Assembly: GCF_000341265.1 (NCBI RefSeq)
Contig: NZ_ANAE01000125.1
Location: 55,163-119,162, forward strand
Length of the DNA: 64,000 nucleotides
Direction of reading: 5' to 3'
Source of the DNA: Nocardiopsis prasina DSM 43845
Lineage (GTDB): Bacteria; Actinomycetota; Actinomycetes; Streptosporangiales; Streptosporangiaceae
The position numbers were made by a program, and so were the translations under genes. How positions within the stretch are numbered: the stretch's first letter is position 1; each line of letters begins with the position of its first letter. Below, in pieces: positions 44,948 to 53,475 of this stretch. A model generated the notes under the pieces. The model did no database searches. It had not been told where the DNA came from and worked only from the letters and a program-made list of their open reading frames with translations.

Positions 44948-47707
44948 GTGGTGACCAAGCGAGAGACCCCTGAACAGACATCCCGGGCCGACGGCGGGCG
45001 CGCCCGGCTGCTCCTCCTGGACGGCCACTCGATGGCCTTCCGCGCGTTCTTCGCGCTCCCCGTGGAGAAGTTCGGTACGAGTACCGGGCAGTCCACCAAC
45101 GCCGTGTACGGCTTCGCCTCCATGCTGGTGAAGCTGCTGCGCGACGAGGAGCCCACGCACGTCGCGGTGGCGTGGGACCTCTCGGGCCCCACTTTCAGGG
45201 ACGAGGAGTACGACGGGTACAAGGGCGGCCGGTCGGAGACCCCGCCGGAGTTCCCCTCCCAGGTGCCGCTGACCCAGGACCTGATGCGCCTGATCGGGGT
45301 CGCGAACCTGTCCGCGCCCGGCTTCGAGGCCGACGACGTGATCGCCACCCTCGCGCACCAGGGCTGCGAGGCGGGCATGGAGGTGCTGATCGCCTCCGGT
45401 GACCGGGATGCCTTCCAGCTGGTGAACGAGGACTGCACGGTCCTGTACCCGGGCAAGAGCCTGTCGGACATGCGCCGGATGGACCCGGAGGCGGTCGAGG
45501 ACAAGTACGGGGTCACCCCGGAGCGGTACCGCGACCTCGCGGCCCTGGTGGGGGAGAAGGCCGACAACCTCCCCGGGGTGCCGGGGGTGGGTCCCAAGAC
45601 CGCCGCCAAGTGGATCACGAAGTTCGGGTCCCTGGAGGAGTTGGTGGCCCGCGCGGACGAGGTCCCGGGCAAGGCGGGGCAGAACTTCCGCGACCACCTC
45701 GACGACGTGCTGCGCAACCAGAGGCTCAACAAACTGGTCACCGACGTGGAGCTGGACACGGCTGTGCGGGACCTGGGGCTGGGCGAGGCCGACCGGGCCG
45801 GGGTCGACGCGCTCTTCGACAACCTGGAGTTCGCCTCCAACCTGCGTGAGCGCCTGTACGCGGTGATCCGCGCGGACGGCGGCGAGGAGGGCGCCGAGGA
45901 GGGCGCGGCCGTCGAGGGCTTCACCGTGGACGTGACCATGGCGGCCACCGGCGGGGTGGCGGCCTGGATCATCGAGCACGCCTCCGCCGAGTCGCTGACG
46001 GACCAGGCCCCGGCCGGGTTGGCGATCGACGGGACCTGGGGCGCGGGCACCGGACGGGTGGACGCCCTGGCCGTCACGGTGCCGGGCGGGGCCTCGCTGT
46101 ACGTGGACCCCACCGTGCTGGACACCGCCGACACCGACGCGCTGGCCGCCTTCCTCGCGGACTCCGGGCGGCCCAAGGCCGTGCACGAGTACAAGGGCGC
46201 GCTGCTGGCGTTGGGCGCGCACGGCTGGGACCTGAACGGGGTGGTCAGCGACACCGCCCTGGCGGCCTACCTGGCGCAGCCGGGGCAGCGCCGCTTCGAC
46301 CTGGCCGACCTGTGCCGCAAGTACCTGGGCCGGGAGCTGGAGGAGGACACCGACGGCGACCAGATGGCCCTGGACCTGGGGGAGCAGGGCGGCAGCGGGC
46401 GCGGTCACGGGCTGGCCGTGCGGGCCGCCGCCACCCGTGACCTGGCCGCCGTGCTCGTGGCGGAGCTCGACAAGCGGGGCGGCACGCACCTGCTGCACGA
46501 GGTGGAGCTGCCGCTGGTCGACGTGCTGGCGCGGTTGGAGCGCGCGGGGATCGCCGCGGACCGCGAGTACCTGGAGGGTCTCCAGGGGGAGTTCGCCTCG
46601 GCGGCGCGCGGTGCGGTGGAGCGGGCGCACGAGATCGTGGGCCGGGAGTTCAACCTGGGCTCGCCCAAGCAGTTGCAGCAGGTGCTGTTCGAGGACCTGG
46701 AACTGCCCAGGACGAAGAAGATCAAGACGGGGTTCACGACGGACGCGGACGCGTTGGCGTGGCTGGCGACCCAGACCGAGAACGAGCTGCCGGGGGTGCT
46801 GCTGCACCACCGGGACCAGACGAAGCTGCGCACGACGGTCGAGGGTCTGATCAAGACGGTCGCCGACGACGGCCGCATCCACACCACGTTCAACCAGACG
46901 GTGGCGGCTACGGGGCGGCTGAGCTCCACCGACCCCAACCTCCAGAACATCCCGGTGCGCACGGACGTCGGACGGCGGATCAGGCGCGCGTTCGTGGTCG
47001 GTGAGGGCTACGAGGAGCTGCTCACGGCGGACTACAGCCAGATCGAGCTGCGCATCATGGCGCACCTGTCGGGTGAGCGGGCGCTGATCGACGCGTTCAA
47101 CAGCGGGTACGACTTCCACGCGCACATGGCGGCGCAGGTCTTCGACATCGAGGTCGGGGAGGTCGACGGCGAGGCCCGGTCCAAGATCAAGGCGATGAGC
47201 TACGGGCTGGCCTACGGGCTGAGCGCCTACGGCCTGTCGCAGCAGCTGGCGATCACCCCGGACGAGGCGAAGAGGCTGATGGAGGACTACTTCGCCAGCT
47301 TCGGCGGGGTGCGCGACTACCTGAACCAGGTGGTGGACGAGGCCCGCAAGGTGGGGTACACCGAGACCATCCTGGGGCGGCGGCGCTACCTGCCGGACCT
47401 GACGAGCGACAACCGACAGCGACGCGAGATGGCGGAGCGGATGGCGTTGAACGCGCCGATCCAGGGGTCGGCGGCCGACATCATCAAGGTGGCGATGCTC
47501 CAGGTGGACGCGGCGCTGACCGAGGGAGGATTCCGCTCCCGGGTGCTGTTGCAGGTGCACGACGAGCTCGTGGTGGAGGTCTCTCCGGGTGAGCGCGAGG
47601 CGGTCGAAAACCTCGTGACGCACGAGATGGGCTCCGCCTATGATCTGCGTGTCCCGCTGGGCGTCTCGGTCGGCAGCGGGCAGAACTGGCATGACGCCGC
47701 GCACTAG
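44948..47707 (+). CDS. polA: DNA polymerase I
   Basis: A 919-residue family A polymerase for Okazaki fragment maturation and repair. The N-terminal 5' nuclease domain (LLLDGHSMAFRAFFALP, VAVAWDLSG, GVPGVGPKTAAKWI) is intact. The middle 3'-5' exonuclease fold is degenerate: AIDGTWG stands where a DxE metal motif would be, so proofreading is probably absent, as in mycobacterial PolA. The polymerase domain has TADYSQIELRIMAHLSGE (motif A), RSKIKAMSYGLAYG (O helix) and QVHDELVVEV (motif C). GTG start right after a -10-like box. Confidence 0.97.
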   Translation: MVTKRETPEQTSRADGGRARLLLLDGHSMAFRAFFALPVEKFGTSTGQSTNAVYGFASMLVKLLRDEEPTHVAVAWDLSGPTFRDEEYDGYKGGRSETPPEFPSQVPLTQDLMRLIGVANLSAPGFEADDVIATLAHQGCEAGMEVLIASGDRDAFQLVNEDCTVLYPGKSLSDMRRMDPEAVEDKYGVTPERYRDLAALVGEKADNLPGVPGVGPKTAAKWITKFGSLEELVARADEVPGKAGQNFRDHLDDVLRNQRLNKLVTDVELDTAVRDLGLGEADRAGVDALFDNLEFASNLRERLYAVIRADGGEEGAEEGAAVEGFTVDVTMAATGGVAAWIIEHASAESLTDQAPAGLAIDGTWGAGTGRVDALAVTVPGGASLYVDPTVLDTADTDALAAFLADSGRPKAVHEYKGALLALGAHGWDLNGVVSDTALAAYLAQPGQRRFDLADLCRKYLGRELEEDTDGDQMALDLGEQGGSGRGHGLAVRAAATRDLAAVLVAELDKRGGTHLLHEVELPLVDVLARLERAGIAADREYLEGLQGEFASAARGAVERAHEIVGREFNLGSPKQLQQVLFEDLELPRTKKIKTGFTTDADALAWLATQTENELPGVLLHHRDQTKLRTTVEGLIKTVADDGRIHTTFNQTVAATGRLSSTDPNLQNIPVRTDVGRRIRRAFVVGEGYEELLTADYSQIELRIMAHLSGERALIDAFNSGYDFHAHMAAQVFDIEVGEVDGEARSKIKAMSYGLAYGLSAYGLSQQLAITPDEAKRLMEDYFASFGGVRDYLNQVVDEARKVGYTETILGRRRYLPDLTSDNRQRREMAERMALNAPIQGSAADIIKVAMLQVDAALTEGGFRSRVLLQVHDELVVEVSPGEREAVENLVTHEMGSAYDLRVPLGVSVGSGQNWHDAAH

Positions 47708-47737
47708 GGCGCGGCGCTGATCTCGGAGGTGGGAACG

Positions 47738-48181
47738 GTGGCGGGGCAGGAAGAGACCACGGGCGGACTGGCCGTGGGACCCGTGACCGTTCCCGCCGAC
47801 GCGTTGACGTGGCGGTTCTCACGGTCCTCGGGGCCGGGCGGGCAGCACGTGAACACGTCGGACACCCGGGTGTCGCTGTCGTTGGACGTGGCGTCGTGCC
47901 GGGCGCTGGGCGCCACGCGGCGGGCCCGCGCCCTGGAGCGGCTGTCCGGGCGCCTCGTGGACGGGGTGCTCACGGTGTCGGCGCAGACACACCGTTCCCA
48001 GGTGCGCAACCGGGCCGAGGCGCGGGAGAGGCTGGCCGCGATCCTCGCGGAGGCCATCGCGCCCCCGCCGCCGCAGCGGCGCGGCACACGGCCGAGCCGG
48101 GCCTCGAAGCGGCGCCGGCTGGACGCCAAGCGTCGACGGAGTGACGTGAAGAAGTCGCGCTCGCGGCCTCCGATGGACTGA
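47738..48181 (+). CDS. arfB: ArfB/YaeJ-type peptidyl-tRNA hydrolase
   Basis: A 147-residue release-factor-like protein. The catalytic GGQ is in SSGPGGQHVNTSDTRVSL, and the C-terminus is a long basic tail (PSRASKRRRLDAKRRR) that in ArfB enters the empty mRNA channel of stalled ribosomes. It thus rescues ribosomes on non-stop mRNAs. GTG 47738 is chosen because GGAGG lies 8 nt before it; GTG 47729 overlaps that site. It starts 30 bp after polA. Confidence 0.9.
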   Translation: MAGQEETTGGLAVGPVTVPADALTWRFSRSSGPGGQHVNTSDTRVSLSLDVASCRALGATRRARALERLSGRLVDGVLTVSAQTHRSQVRNRAEARERLAAILAEAIAPPPPQRRGTRPSRASKRRRLDAKRRRSDVKKSRSRPPMD

Positions 48182-48294
48182 CGAGCGTCGAGCGAACCAC
48201 ACGTTTCGGACTTTTTTCCGGACGTCCGGCCCCGGCCCCGCGCGGATGGCGCGCGGGGCGCGTCAGGCCCTGGCAGACATGGCTGAAGAGCTAG

Positions 48295-48324
48295 TTGATC
48301 TTCCCCACCCCGCTCGGGTAAATT
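48295..48324 (+). promoter_or_regulatory. Candidate upstream rpsA promoter (P2)
   Basis: TTGATC (48295–48300), 18-bp spacer, TAAATT (48319–48324). Confidence 0.5.
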
Positions 48325-48368
48325 GCGGCCACGACAGCCTTGTACGGTGCCCTCTTCCCGGATTCCGA

Positions 48369-48397
48369 TTGACCTGCGCGCTCACGTCTCATATTCT
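48369..48397 (+). promoter_or_regulatory. Candidate main rpsA promoter (P1)
   Basis: TTGACC (48369–48374), 17-bp spacer, TATTCT (48392–48397): the best sigma-70-type promoter I see in the window. Confidence 0.7.
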
Positions 48398-48618
48398 GGC
48401 GTCAGCGTTGTGGGTTCGTGCGGGCGTCCGCTGTCTCCGATAGGGGGCAGGAGGGTTGCACCGCTTCGGTCTCCACTCTGGACCGGCGGCTGGCGGTCAC
48501 GGACGGCTCGTTCCGTACATGTGACCTTCGCTTCTTACTTCTGGACTGCGGATCGACGGGCTCGAACCTGCGGCGTGCCCATTTCCTGTTCCTGTCCGTA
48601 TCCGGAGTCCACCCACAA

Positions 48619-50118
48619 ATGACGAGCAGCACCGAGGCCACCTCGACACCCCAGGTAGCGGTCAACGACATCGGGTCCGAGGAAGCCTTCCTCGCGGCGA
48701 TCGACGAGACCATCAAGTACTTCAACGACGGTGACATCGTCGAGGGCACCATCGTGAAGGTCGATCGAGACGAGGTCTTGCTCGACATCGGCTACAAGAC
48801 CGAGGGTGTCATCCCCTCTCGGGAACTGTCGATCAAGCACGACGTCGACCCCGGTGAAGTCGTTGCCGTCGGCGACCAGGTCGAAGCCCTCGTTCTCCAG
48901 AAGGAGGACAAGGAAGGCCGTCTGATCCTGTCCAAGAAGCGCGCTCAGTACGAGCGGGCCTGGGGCACGATCGAGAAGATCAAGGAAGAGGACGGCGTCG
49001 TCACCGGCACCGTCATCGAGGTCGTCAAGGGTGGTCTCATCCTCGACATCGGCCTGCGCGGCTTCCTTCCGGCGTCCCTGGTCGAGATGCGTCGCGTCCG
49101 CGACCTTCAGCCCTACGTCGGCCGCGAGCTCGAGGCGAAGATCATCGAGCTGGACAAGAACCGCAACAACGTGGTCCTGTCCCGTCGCGCCTGGCTGGAG
49201 CAGACCCAGTCCGAGGTCCGTCAGACGTTCCTCAACACCCTCCAGAAGGGTCAGATCCGCAAGGGCGTCGTCTCCTCGATCGTCAACTTCGGTGCCTTCG
49301 TGGACCTGGGTGGCGTCGACGGTCTGGTGCACGTCTCCGAGCTGTCCTGGAAGCACATCGACCACCCGAGCGAGGTTGTCGAGGTCGGCCAGGAGGTCAC
49401 GGTCGAGGTCCTGGACGTCGACATGGAGCGCGAGCGCGTCTCCCTGTCGCTCAAGGCGACCCAGGAAGACCCGTGGCAGCAGTTCGCCCGGACCCACCAG
49501 ATCGGTCAGGTCGTTCCCGGCAAGGTCACCAAGCTCGTTCCGTTCGGTGCGTTCGTGCGCGTCGAGGAGGGCATCGAGGGCCTGGTCCACATCTCCGAGC
49601 TGGCCGAGCGCCACGTCGAGGTGCCGGAGCAGGTCGTCCAGGTCGGCACCGAGATCTTCGTCAAGATCATCGACATCGACCTCGACCGCCGTCGCATCAG
49701 CCTCTCGCTGAAGCAGGCCAACGAGAGCGTCTCGCCCGACCAGGTGGACTTCGACCCCACCCTGTACGGCATGGCCGCCGACTACGACGAGCAGGGCAAC
49801 TACAAGTACCCCGAGGGCTTCGACGCGGACAGCGGCGAGTGGCTCGAGGGCTTCGAGGCCCAGCGCGACGAGTGGGAGCGCAGCTACGCCGAGGCGCAGG
49901 CCCGCTTCGAGGCTCACCGCAAGCAGGTCGAGGAGGCGCGTGCGGCCGAGGCCGACGCCGCCAACGCTCCTGCCGTGGAGGAGGACGAGGAGGACTACAC
50001 CGGTGGTGCGCAGAGCTCCGGCGGTTCGTCGTCCGGCTCGGACTCCACCAGCGGTGCGCTCGCCTCTGACGAGGCTCTGGCCGCCCTCCGCGAGAAGCTC
50101 GCGGGCGGCGAGGCCTGA
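48619..50118 (+). CDS. rpsA: 30S ribosomal protein S1
   Basis: A 499-residue S1 with four S1 RNA-binding repeats (about 30–105, 120–185, 205–275 and 290–360: GDIVEGTIVKVDRDEVLLDIGYK, GTVIEVVKGGLILDIG, KGVVSSIVNFGAFVDLGG, GKVTKLVPFGAFVRVEEG, seen in overlapping pieces). Actinobacterial S1 proteins have four repeats against six in E. coli. The last ~130 residues are acidic and low-complexity (Ser/Gly-rich). It brings mRNA to the 30S subunit, though leaderless mRNAs need it less. The long leader leaves room for autoregulation. Confidence 0.97.
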   Translation: MTSSTEATSTPQVAVNDIGSEEAFLAAIDETIKYFNDGDIVEGTIVKVDRDEVLLDIGYKTEGVIPSRELSIKHDVDPGEVVAVGDQVEALVLQKEDKEGRLILSKKRAQYERAWGTIEKIKEEDGVVTGTVIEVVKGGLILDIGLRGFLPASLVEMRRVRDLQPYVGRELEAKIIELDKNRNNVVLSRRAWLEQTQSEVRQTFLNTLQKGQIRKGVVSSIVNFGAFVDLGGVDGLVHVSELSWKHIDHPSEVVEVGQEVTVEVLDVDMERERVSLSLKATQEDPWQQFARTHQIGQVVPGKVTKLVPFGAFVRVEEGIEGLVHISELAERHVEVPEQVVQVGTEIFVKIIDIDLDRRRISLSLKQANESVSPDQVDFDPTLYGMAADYDEQGNYKYPEGFDADSGEWLEGFEAQRDEWERSYAEAQARFEAHRKQVEEARAAEADAANAPAVEEDEEDYTGGAQSSGGSSSGSDSTSGALASDEALAALREKLAGGEA

Positions 50119-50160
50119 GGGTCTCCTCGCCGGGCTCCGGCCCGAGTGATGGCTGAGTGA

Positions 50161-50194
50161 AGGGCCGTCCCCACCCACGGGTGGGGGCGGCCCT
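50161..50194. terminator. rpsA terminator, bidirectional
   Basis: A 15-bp stem (50161–50175 with about 50180–50194, one G·U) and 4-nt loop, ending in TT, between convergent genes. Confidence 0.8.
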
Positions 50195-50202
50195 TCCGCG
50201 TG

Positions 50203-50568
50203 TCAGCAGTTCGGTCCCGGGGTGGCGGCGACGGTCCGCAGCAGGTCCCGTACCAGGTCGAGGTCGACGGCCGCGGGGGTGCGAAAACGCAGGCATCCCT
50301 TGCCCGTGTCCTGGCCCGCGAGCCGGTCGGCGTGGGCCGCCGCGACGTCCTCGCGCATCAGGTAGACGGAGACGTGGCGCTTCTGACGGGCGAAGGCCAC
50401 CTCCGGTGCCCCGCCCCTGCGGTACGCGGGCATCCCGTACGCCATCACCTCCTCGAACCCCGGGAGTTCGGCGCGGAACAGGTCCCGGAGCCCGCTCAGC
50501 GCGGCCCGGTCGGCCTCGGGAAGTTCCGCCAGATAGGCGTCGACATCGACTGCGTTGCTGCTCACCAT
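50203..50568 (-). CDS. DUF1801 (YdhG-like) protein
   Basis: A 121-residue protein of the DUF1801 family: VDAYLAELPEADRAALSGLRDLF, EEVMAYGMPAYRRGG and KRHVSVYLM are the usual blocks. Members resemble iron-chaperone frataxin-like folds, but their function is not settled. Convergent with rpsA and divergent from the GNAT gene. ATG 50568 is used; a GTG one codon later is equivalent. Confidence 0.8.
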   Translation of the reverse strand: MVSSNAVDVDAYLAELPEADRAALSGLRDLFRAELPGFEEVMAYGMPAYRRGGAPEVAFARQKRHVSVYLMREDVAAAHADRLAGQDTGKGCLRFRTPAAVDLDLVRDLLRTVAATPGPNC

Positions 50569-50641
50569 GGGTCAAGGCTACGTACCGGCGGCTAGGGTTG
50601 CCTGGTACCCGCCGAGGGCGGGGACCAGTTGAGGAGGCGAC

Positions 50642-51139
50642 GTGTTCGACATCCACCCGGCCACCCCCGACGACGCCGGTGAGATCTTCACCCTGCAACG
50701 GGCCGCCTACGTGGACGAGGCCCAGGCCTACGGGGACCCGTTCATCCTGCCGCTCACCGAGGGGCTGTCACGGATCGAGGGGTTGCTCGCCGACGGTGAC
50801 GCCCTCGTGCTCAAGGCCGTGGTCGGGCACCGTGTGGTCGGGGCGGTCCGGGCCGGGACCACCGAGACCACCGGGGTGGTGGGGCGCCTCGTCGTGGCCC
50901 CGGACATGCGCCGTCGGGGGATCGCCGGGGCGCTGCTGGCCCGGGTCGAGGACGACCTGCGTGAGCGCAGGCCCGAACTGACGGCTCTCACTCTGTTCAC
51001 GGGCGCGCAGAGCCCGAGGAACCAGCGCCTGTACCGGACTCTGGGGTACGCCGAGACGCACCGTGAGCGGGTCGCCGACCACCTCGTGATGGTGCACATG
51101 CGCAAGGAACTGGACCGGGTGGGCGCGGGGTCGGCGTGA
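50642..51139 (+). CDS. GNAT-family N-acetyltransferase
   Basis: A 165-residue single-domain acetyltransferase. The acetyl-CoA loop is VAPDMRRRGIAGALLARVE (Q/RxxGxG/A type), and the C-terminal block SPRNQRLYRTLGYAETHRE follows the GNAT pattern. The substrate is unknown. GTG 50642 has GAGGAGG 5–6 nt upstream. It ends 33 bp before coaE, which has its own promoter-like box. Confidence 0.85.
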   Translation: MFDIHPATPDDAGEIFTLQRAAYVDEAQAYGDPFILPLTEGLSRIEGLLADGDALVLKAVVGHRVVGAVRAGTTETTGVVGRLVVAPDMRRRGIAGALLARVEDDLRERRPELTALTLFTGAQSPRNQRLYRTLGYAETHRERVADHLVMVHMRKELDRVGAGSA

Positions 51140-51159
51140 CGCCTGACCGCCGCGCCCCC

Positions 51160-51165
51160 TAGGGT
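51160..51165 (+). promoter_or_regulatory. -10 box for leaderless coaE
   Basis: TAGGGT ends 7 nt before ATG 51173; the in-frame GTG at 51164 would overlap the box. Confidence 0.5.
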
Positions 51166-51172
51166 GTGGCCC

Positions 51173-51775
51173 ATGCTGAAAGTGGGTCTCACCGGTGGGA
51201 TCGGTTCGGGCAAGAGCGCGGTCTCGTCCGCGTTGTCCTCCTACGGCGCGGTCGTGATCGACGCCGACGCCATCGCCCGTGAGGTGGTCGCGCCCGGAAC
51301 GCCGGGACTGGCCGAGGTGGTCGCCGAGTTCGGCGAGGGGGTGCTCGGCCCGGACGGGGGCCTCGACCGGCCCGCGCTGGGAGAGATCGTCTTCGCCGAC
51401 GAGGCACGTCTGGCCAGGCTCAACGCGATCGTCCACCCTCGGGTGGCTGAGCGCAGCGGTGAGCTCATGGCGCAGGCCGAGGCCTCCGGGGCCAGCGTGG
51501 TGGTGTACGACGTGCCGCTGCTGGTGGAGAACGGGCTGGAGCCGCTCTACGACGTGGTGGTCGTGGTGGACACCCCCGACGAACTCAGGGTGGAGCGGGT
51601 GTCCCGTGACCGGGGCCTGCCGCCCGAGCAGGTGCGGGCCCGGATCGCGGCCCAGGCCGACCGGCCGACCCGTCTGGCCGCCGCCGACCTGGTGGTGGAC
51701 AACTCCGGAACCCGTGAGGACCTGGCCGACCGCGTCGCCGAACTGTGGGGAGAACTCCTGGCACGAGCGGACTAG
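51173..51775 (+). CDS. coaE: Dephospho-CoA kinase
   Basis: A 200-residue CoaE that phosphorylates the ribose 3'-OH of dephospho-CoA, the last step of CoA synthesis. P-loop [28 protein letters not shown] and the lid/substrate segment [18 protein letters not shown] are present. Length matches single-domain CoaE. Its TAG stop lies within the CTAG that bounds the left end of an insertion-sequence remnant, so the C-terminus may have been set by that insertion. Confidence 0.96.
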   Translation: MLKVGLTGGIGSGKSAVSSALSSYGAVVIDADAIAREVVAPGTPGLAEVVAEFGEGVLGPDGGLDRPALGEIVFADEARLARLNAIVHPRVAERSGELMAQAEASGASVVVYDVPLLVENGLEPLYDVVVVVDTPDELRVERVSRDRGLPPEQVRARIAAQADRPTRLAAADLVVDNSGTREDLADRVAELWGELLARAD

Positions 51776-51817
51776 GGCGTTGATGGCAGATCCCTGAATC
51801 CCCTGCGGGCAGGACGA

Positions 51818-51861
51818 AGGGCGTCGAGGACCAGAGTGTGCCCAGGGACCTTGACGCCCTT
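51818..51861. repeat. Imperfect inverted repeat inside the IS remnant
   Basis: gaagggcgtcgagg pairs with ccttgacgccctttc around a loop of about 19 nt (core aagggcgtc/gacgccctt perfect). Confidence 0.5.
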
Positions 51862-52078
51862 TCGATAGCGCTCCACGTCCAACTGGACGCTGAGGTGATC
51901 ACTTCCTACGAGCCGCGCCACAGTGCGGGGCACCCCGCCTGCCCGACCAGTCCGAACGCAACCGCCAGTGCGCTCGGCGGACCCGGCCCTGTTCACGGTC
52001 GCGATGTGGCTGGTGACCTGGCACAAGCGGATGCTCGGTGCCCCAGTCAAGCGGTCGTTGATCGCTGACGACCGCTGA
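51838..52078 (+). pseudogene. Transposase fragments (IS982-like ends)
   Basis: From 51838 one frame reads PRDLDALSIALHVQLDAEV, resembling the start of IS982-type transposases (DLDAL-ALYV-LDDEV). A different frame near the right end reads TVAMWLVTWHKRMLGAP then VKRSLIADDR-stop, resembling their usual C-terminus (…WHN…TG-PV-RSLIAYDH-stop). About 200 or more internal residues are missing and the frames disagree, so it cannot encode an active enzyme. Confidence 0.55.
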
Positions 52079-52105
52079 CCAGGGCACACATTTCACATCA
52101 ACGGT

Positions 52106-53227
52106 CTAGGGGCCCTTCGACCCGTCAGTGCCGCGGAAGAGGTCGGCCGTGGCCTGGACGGTCTCCCGGATCATCTCCTCCCGTACCGCCCGGGCGGCCT
52201 CGGCTCCGTGGAGGCTGTCGTCAAGGGCGTTCGGCGTACCCGGGGCCGCCGTCGGTGTCCTGGCCGCGAGGTCGGCGAAGTCGCCCGCCTGGTCGGCGAC
52301 GCGTTGGAGCCTGACCCACTCCTTGTGGGTTTCCACAGCGGTCTGGATCCTCTCGCCGTAGGCGTTCAACCGGTCGACCTCCTCGGTCAGGCGTTCCGTG
52401 GCCTCCTCCAGGACACTCCACTGCGGAGCGAGCGCCTCCCCGAGCGGTGCGCTGGTGCCCTCCCTCTGGCTGTCGACCAGCCTTCCGCGCAGCTGGTCGA
52501 GGTGCAGGCACTCCCTGGCCAGGCGCCACTCCTCCGAGCGCAGCAGGGGCAGCGCATGGTCCAGACCCACCGGTGTGCCGAGGACCAGGTGCGCGTGCTC
52601 GGCGCGCGCGGTCACCCGCTGGAGCCTGTCCAGCAGTTGGGCGCTCAGGGTGAATCGGAGGTCCGCGCGGATGACGTAGTCGTCACGGTGCCGAGCGGCG
52701 AGGTCGGCGGTGTCCCAGGGGCGCCGGACGACGAGGAACACGACCAGGGTGATCACGGGAAGGAACCAGAGCACGACCGCGCCAGGTGTGCCCGGCATCA
52801 GGGGCGCCGTGACGGATGGCTCCTCCGCCGCGAGCATCCTGGCGATGAGCAGGATCCACCACGTGGGGAACACGAAGCCCACCAAGGGGGCGCCCACGAC
52901 GAAGACCAAGTTGGAGAACCTGTCGTCCTCGTCGTCCAGCATGTCGTGCACCACGACCCTCAGGCAGAGGAAGGCGCAGCAGAGCCCGGTCACGAGGATG
53001 AGCGGCGTGAGCACCACGAAGCCGGACGCTCCGGGAGTCAGGACCAGAGGTGCGCCGAGGACGGCGGGTGCCACCGCGGCGAGGGCGATCAGGTACCAAC
53101 GCGGCAGAGGGAGCCTGATCGGGCTCGGGCTTTTGAGGCCTTCGGGGGAGGCCTTCAGACGCCTGAGGGTCCCGGACCGCAGGTTCGGGTCGAAGGTCGC
53201 CTGTGTGCTGGGGGTCACGGTGCACAT
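52106..53227 (-). CDS. Membrane protein with coiled C-terminal region, unknown
   Basis: A 373-residue protein I do not recognise. Four hydrophobic segments lie near residues 45–62, 69–91, 107–128 and 150–168; the C-terminal ~200 residues are cytoplasmic and largely helical ([40 protein letters not shown]), suggesting a coiled coil. Its TAG stop is supplied by the CTAG at the right edge of the insertion-sequence remnant, so the original C-terminus may have been different. ATG 53227 follows GAAGAAGGG. GC and codon use look slightly less extreme than in neighbours. Confidence 0.6.
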   Translation of the reverse strand: MCTVTPSTQATFDPNLRSGTLRRLKASPEGLKSPSPIRLPLPRWYLIALAAVAPAVLGAPLVLTPGASGFVVLTPLILVTGLCCAFLCLRVVVHDMLDDEDDRFSNLVFVVGAPLVGFVFPTWWILLIARMLAAEEPSVTAPLMPGTPGAVVLWFLPVITLVVFLVVRRPWDTADLAARHRDDYVIRADLRFTLSAQLLDRLQRVTARAEHAHLVLGTPVGLDHALPLLRSEEWRLARECLHLDQLRGRLVDSQREGTSAPLGEALAPQWSVLEEATERLTEEVDRLNAYGERIQTAVETHKEWVRLQRVADQAGDFADLAARTPTAAPGTPNALDDSLHGAEAARAVREEMIRETVQATADLFRGTDGSKGP

Positions 53228-53475
53228 CACCCTTCTTCGGGGATCGGACGTCGGTGAGATGCCGCCGGGTCCCCACCGGTTCCCGACGCCTTCGGGAAGT
53301 CGTGCGCCGTGGTCGACGTGCCGCGAGGACGGTGCGCTCGGCGGCGGTGACGCTCCGTTCGGGGGCCGACGGGGAGGCGTCCGTGGCCTCCGGGATGTCG
53401 TGGGCGGTCTGTAGCGTTGGAGTGAGGGACACGTGGGCGAGGGGCGGCCCGACGTTCGTAGGGAGAAGAGGGCAA

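Larger units (their letters stand above)
48182..48618 (+). promoter_or_regulatory. rpsA upstream region, long leader
   Basis: 437 bp between arfB and rpsA. It contains an inverted repeat ccggacgtccgg (about 48220), two promoters (listed separately) and a leader of roughly 215 nt before rpsA ATG 48619. I see no coding gene in it. Confidence 0.6.
51772..52109 (+). mobile_element. Decayed insertion-sequence remnant
   Basis: A 338-bp block bounded on both sides by CTAG followed inward by imperfect inverted repeats (ctag-nn-cgttgatg at 51772–51785 and its complement at 52096–52109). CTAG may be a 4-bp target duplication. Inside are fragments resembling the N-terminus and the C-terminus of an IS982-type transposase with the middle missing. 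It lies between coaE and a membrane-protein gene. Confidence 0.6.
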
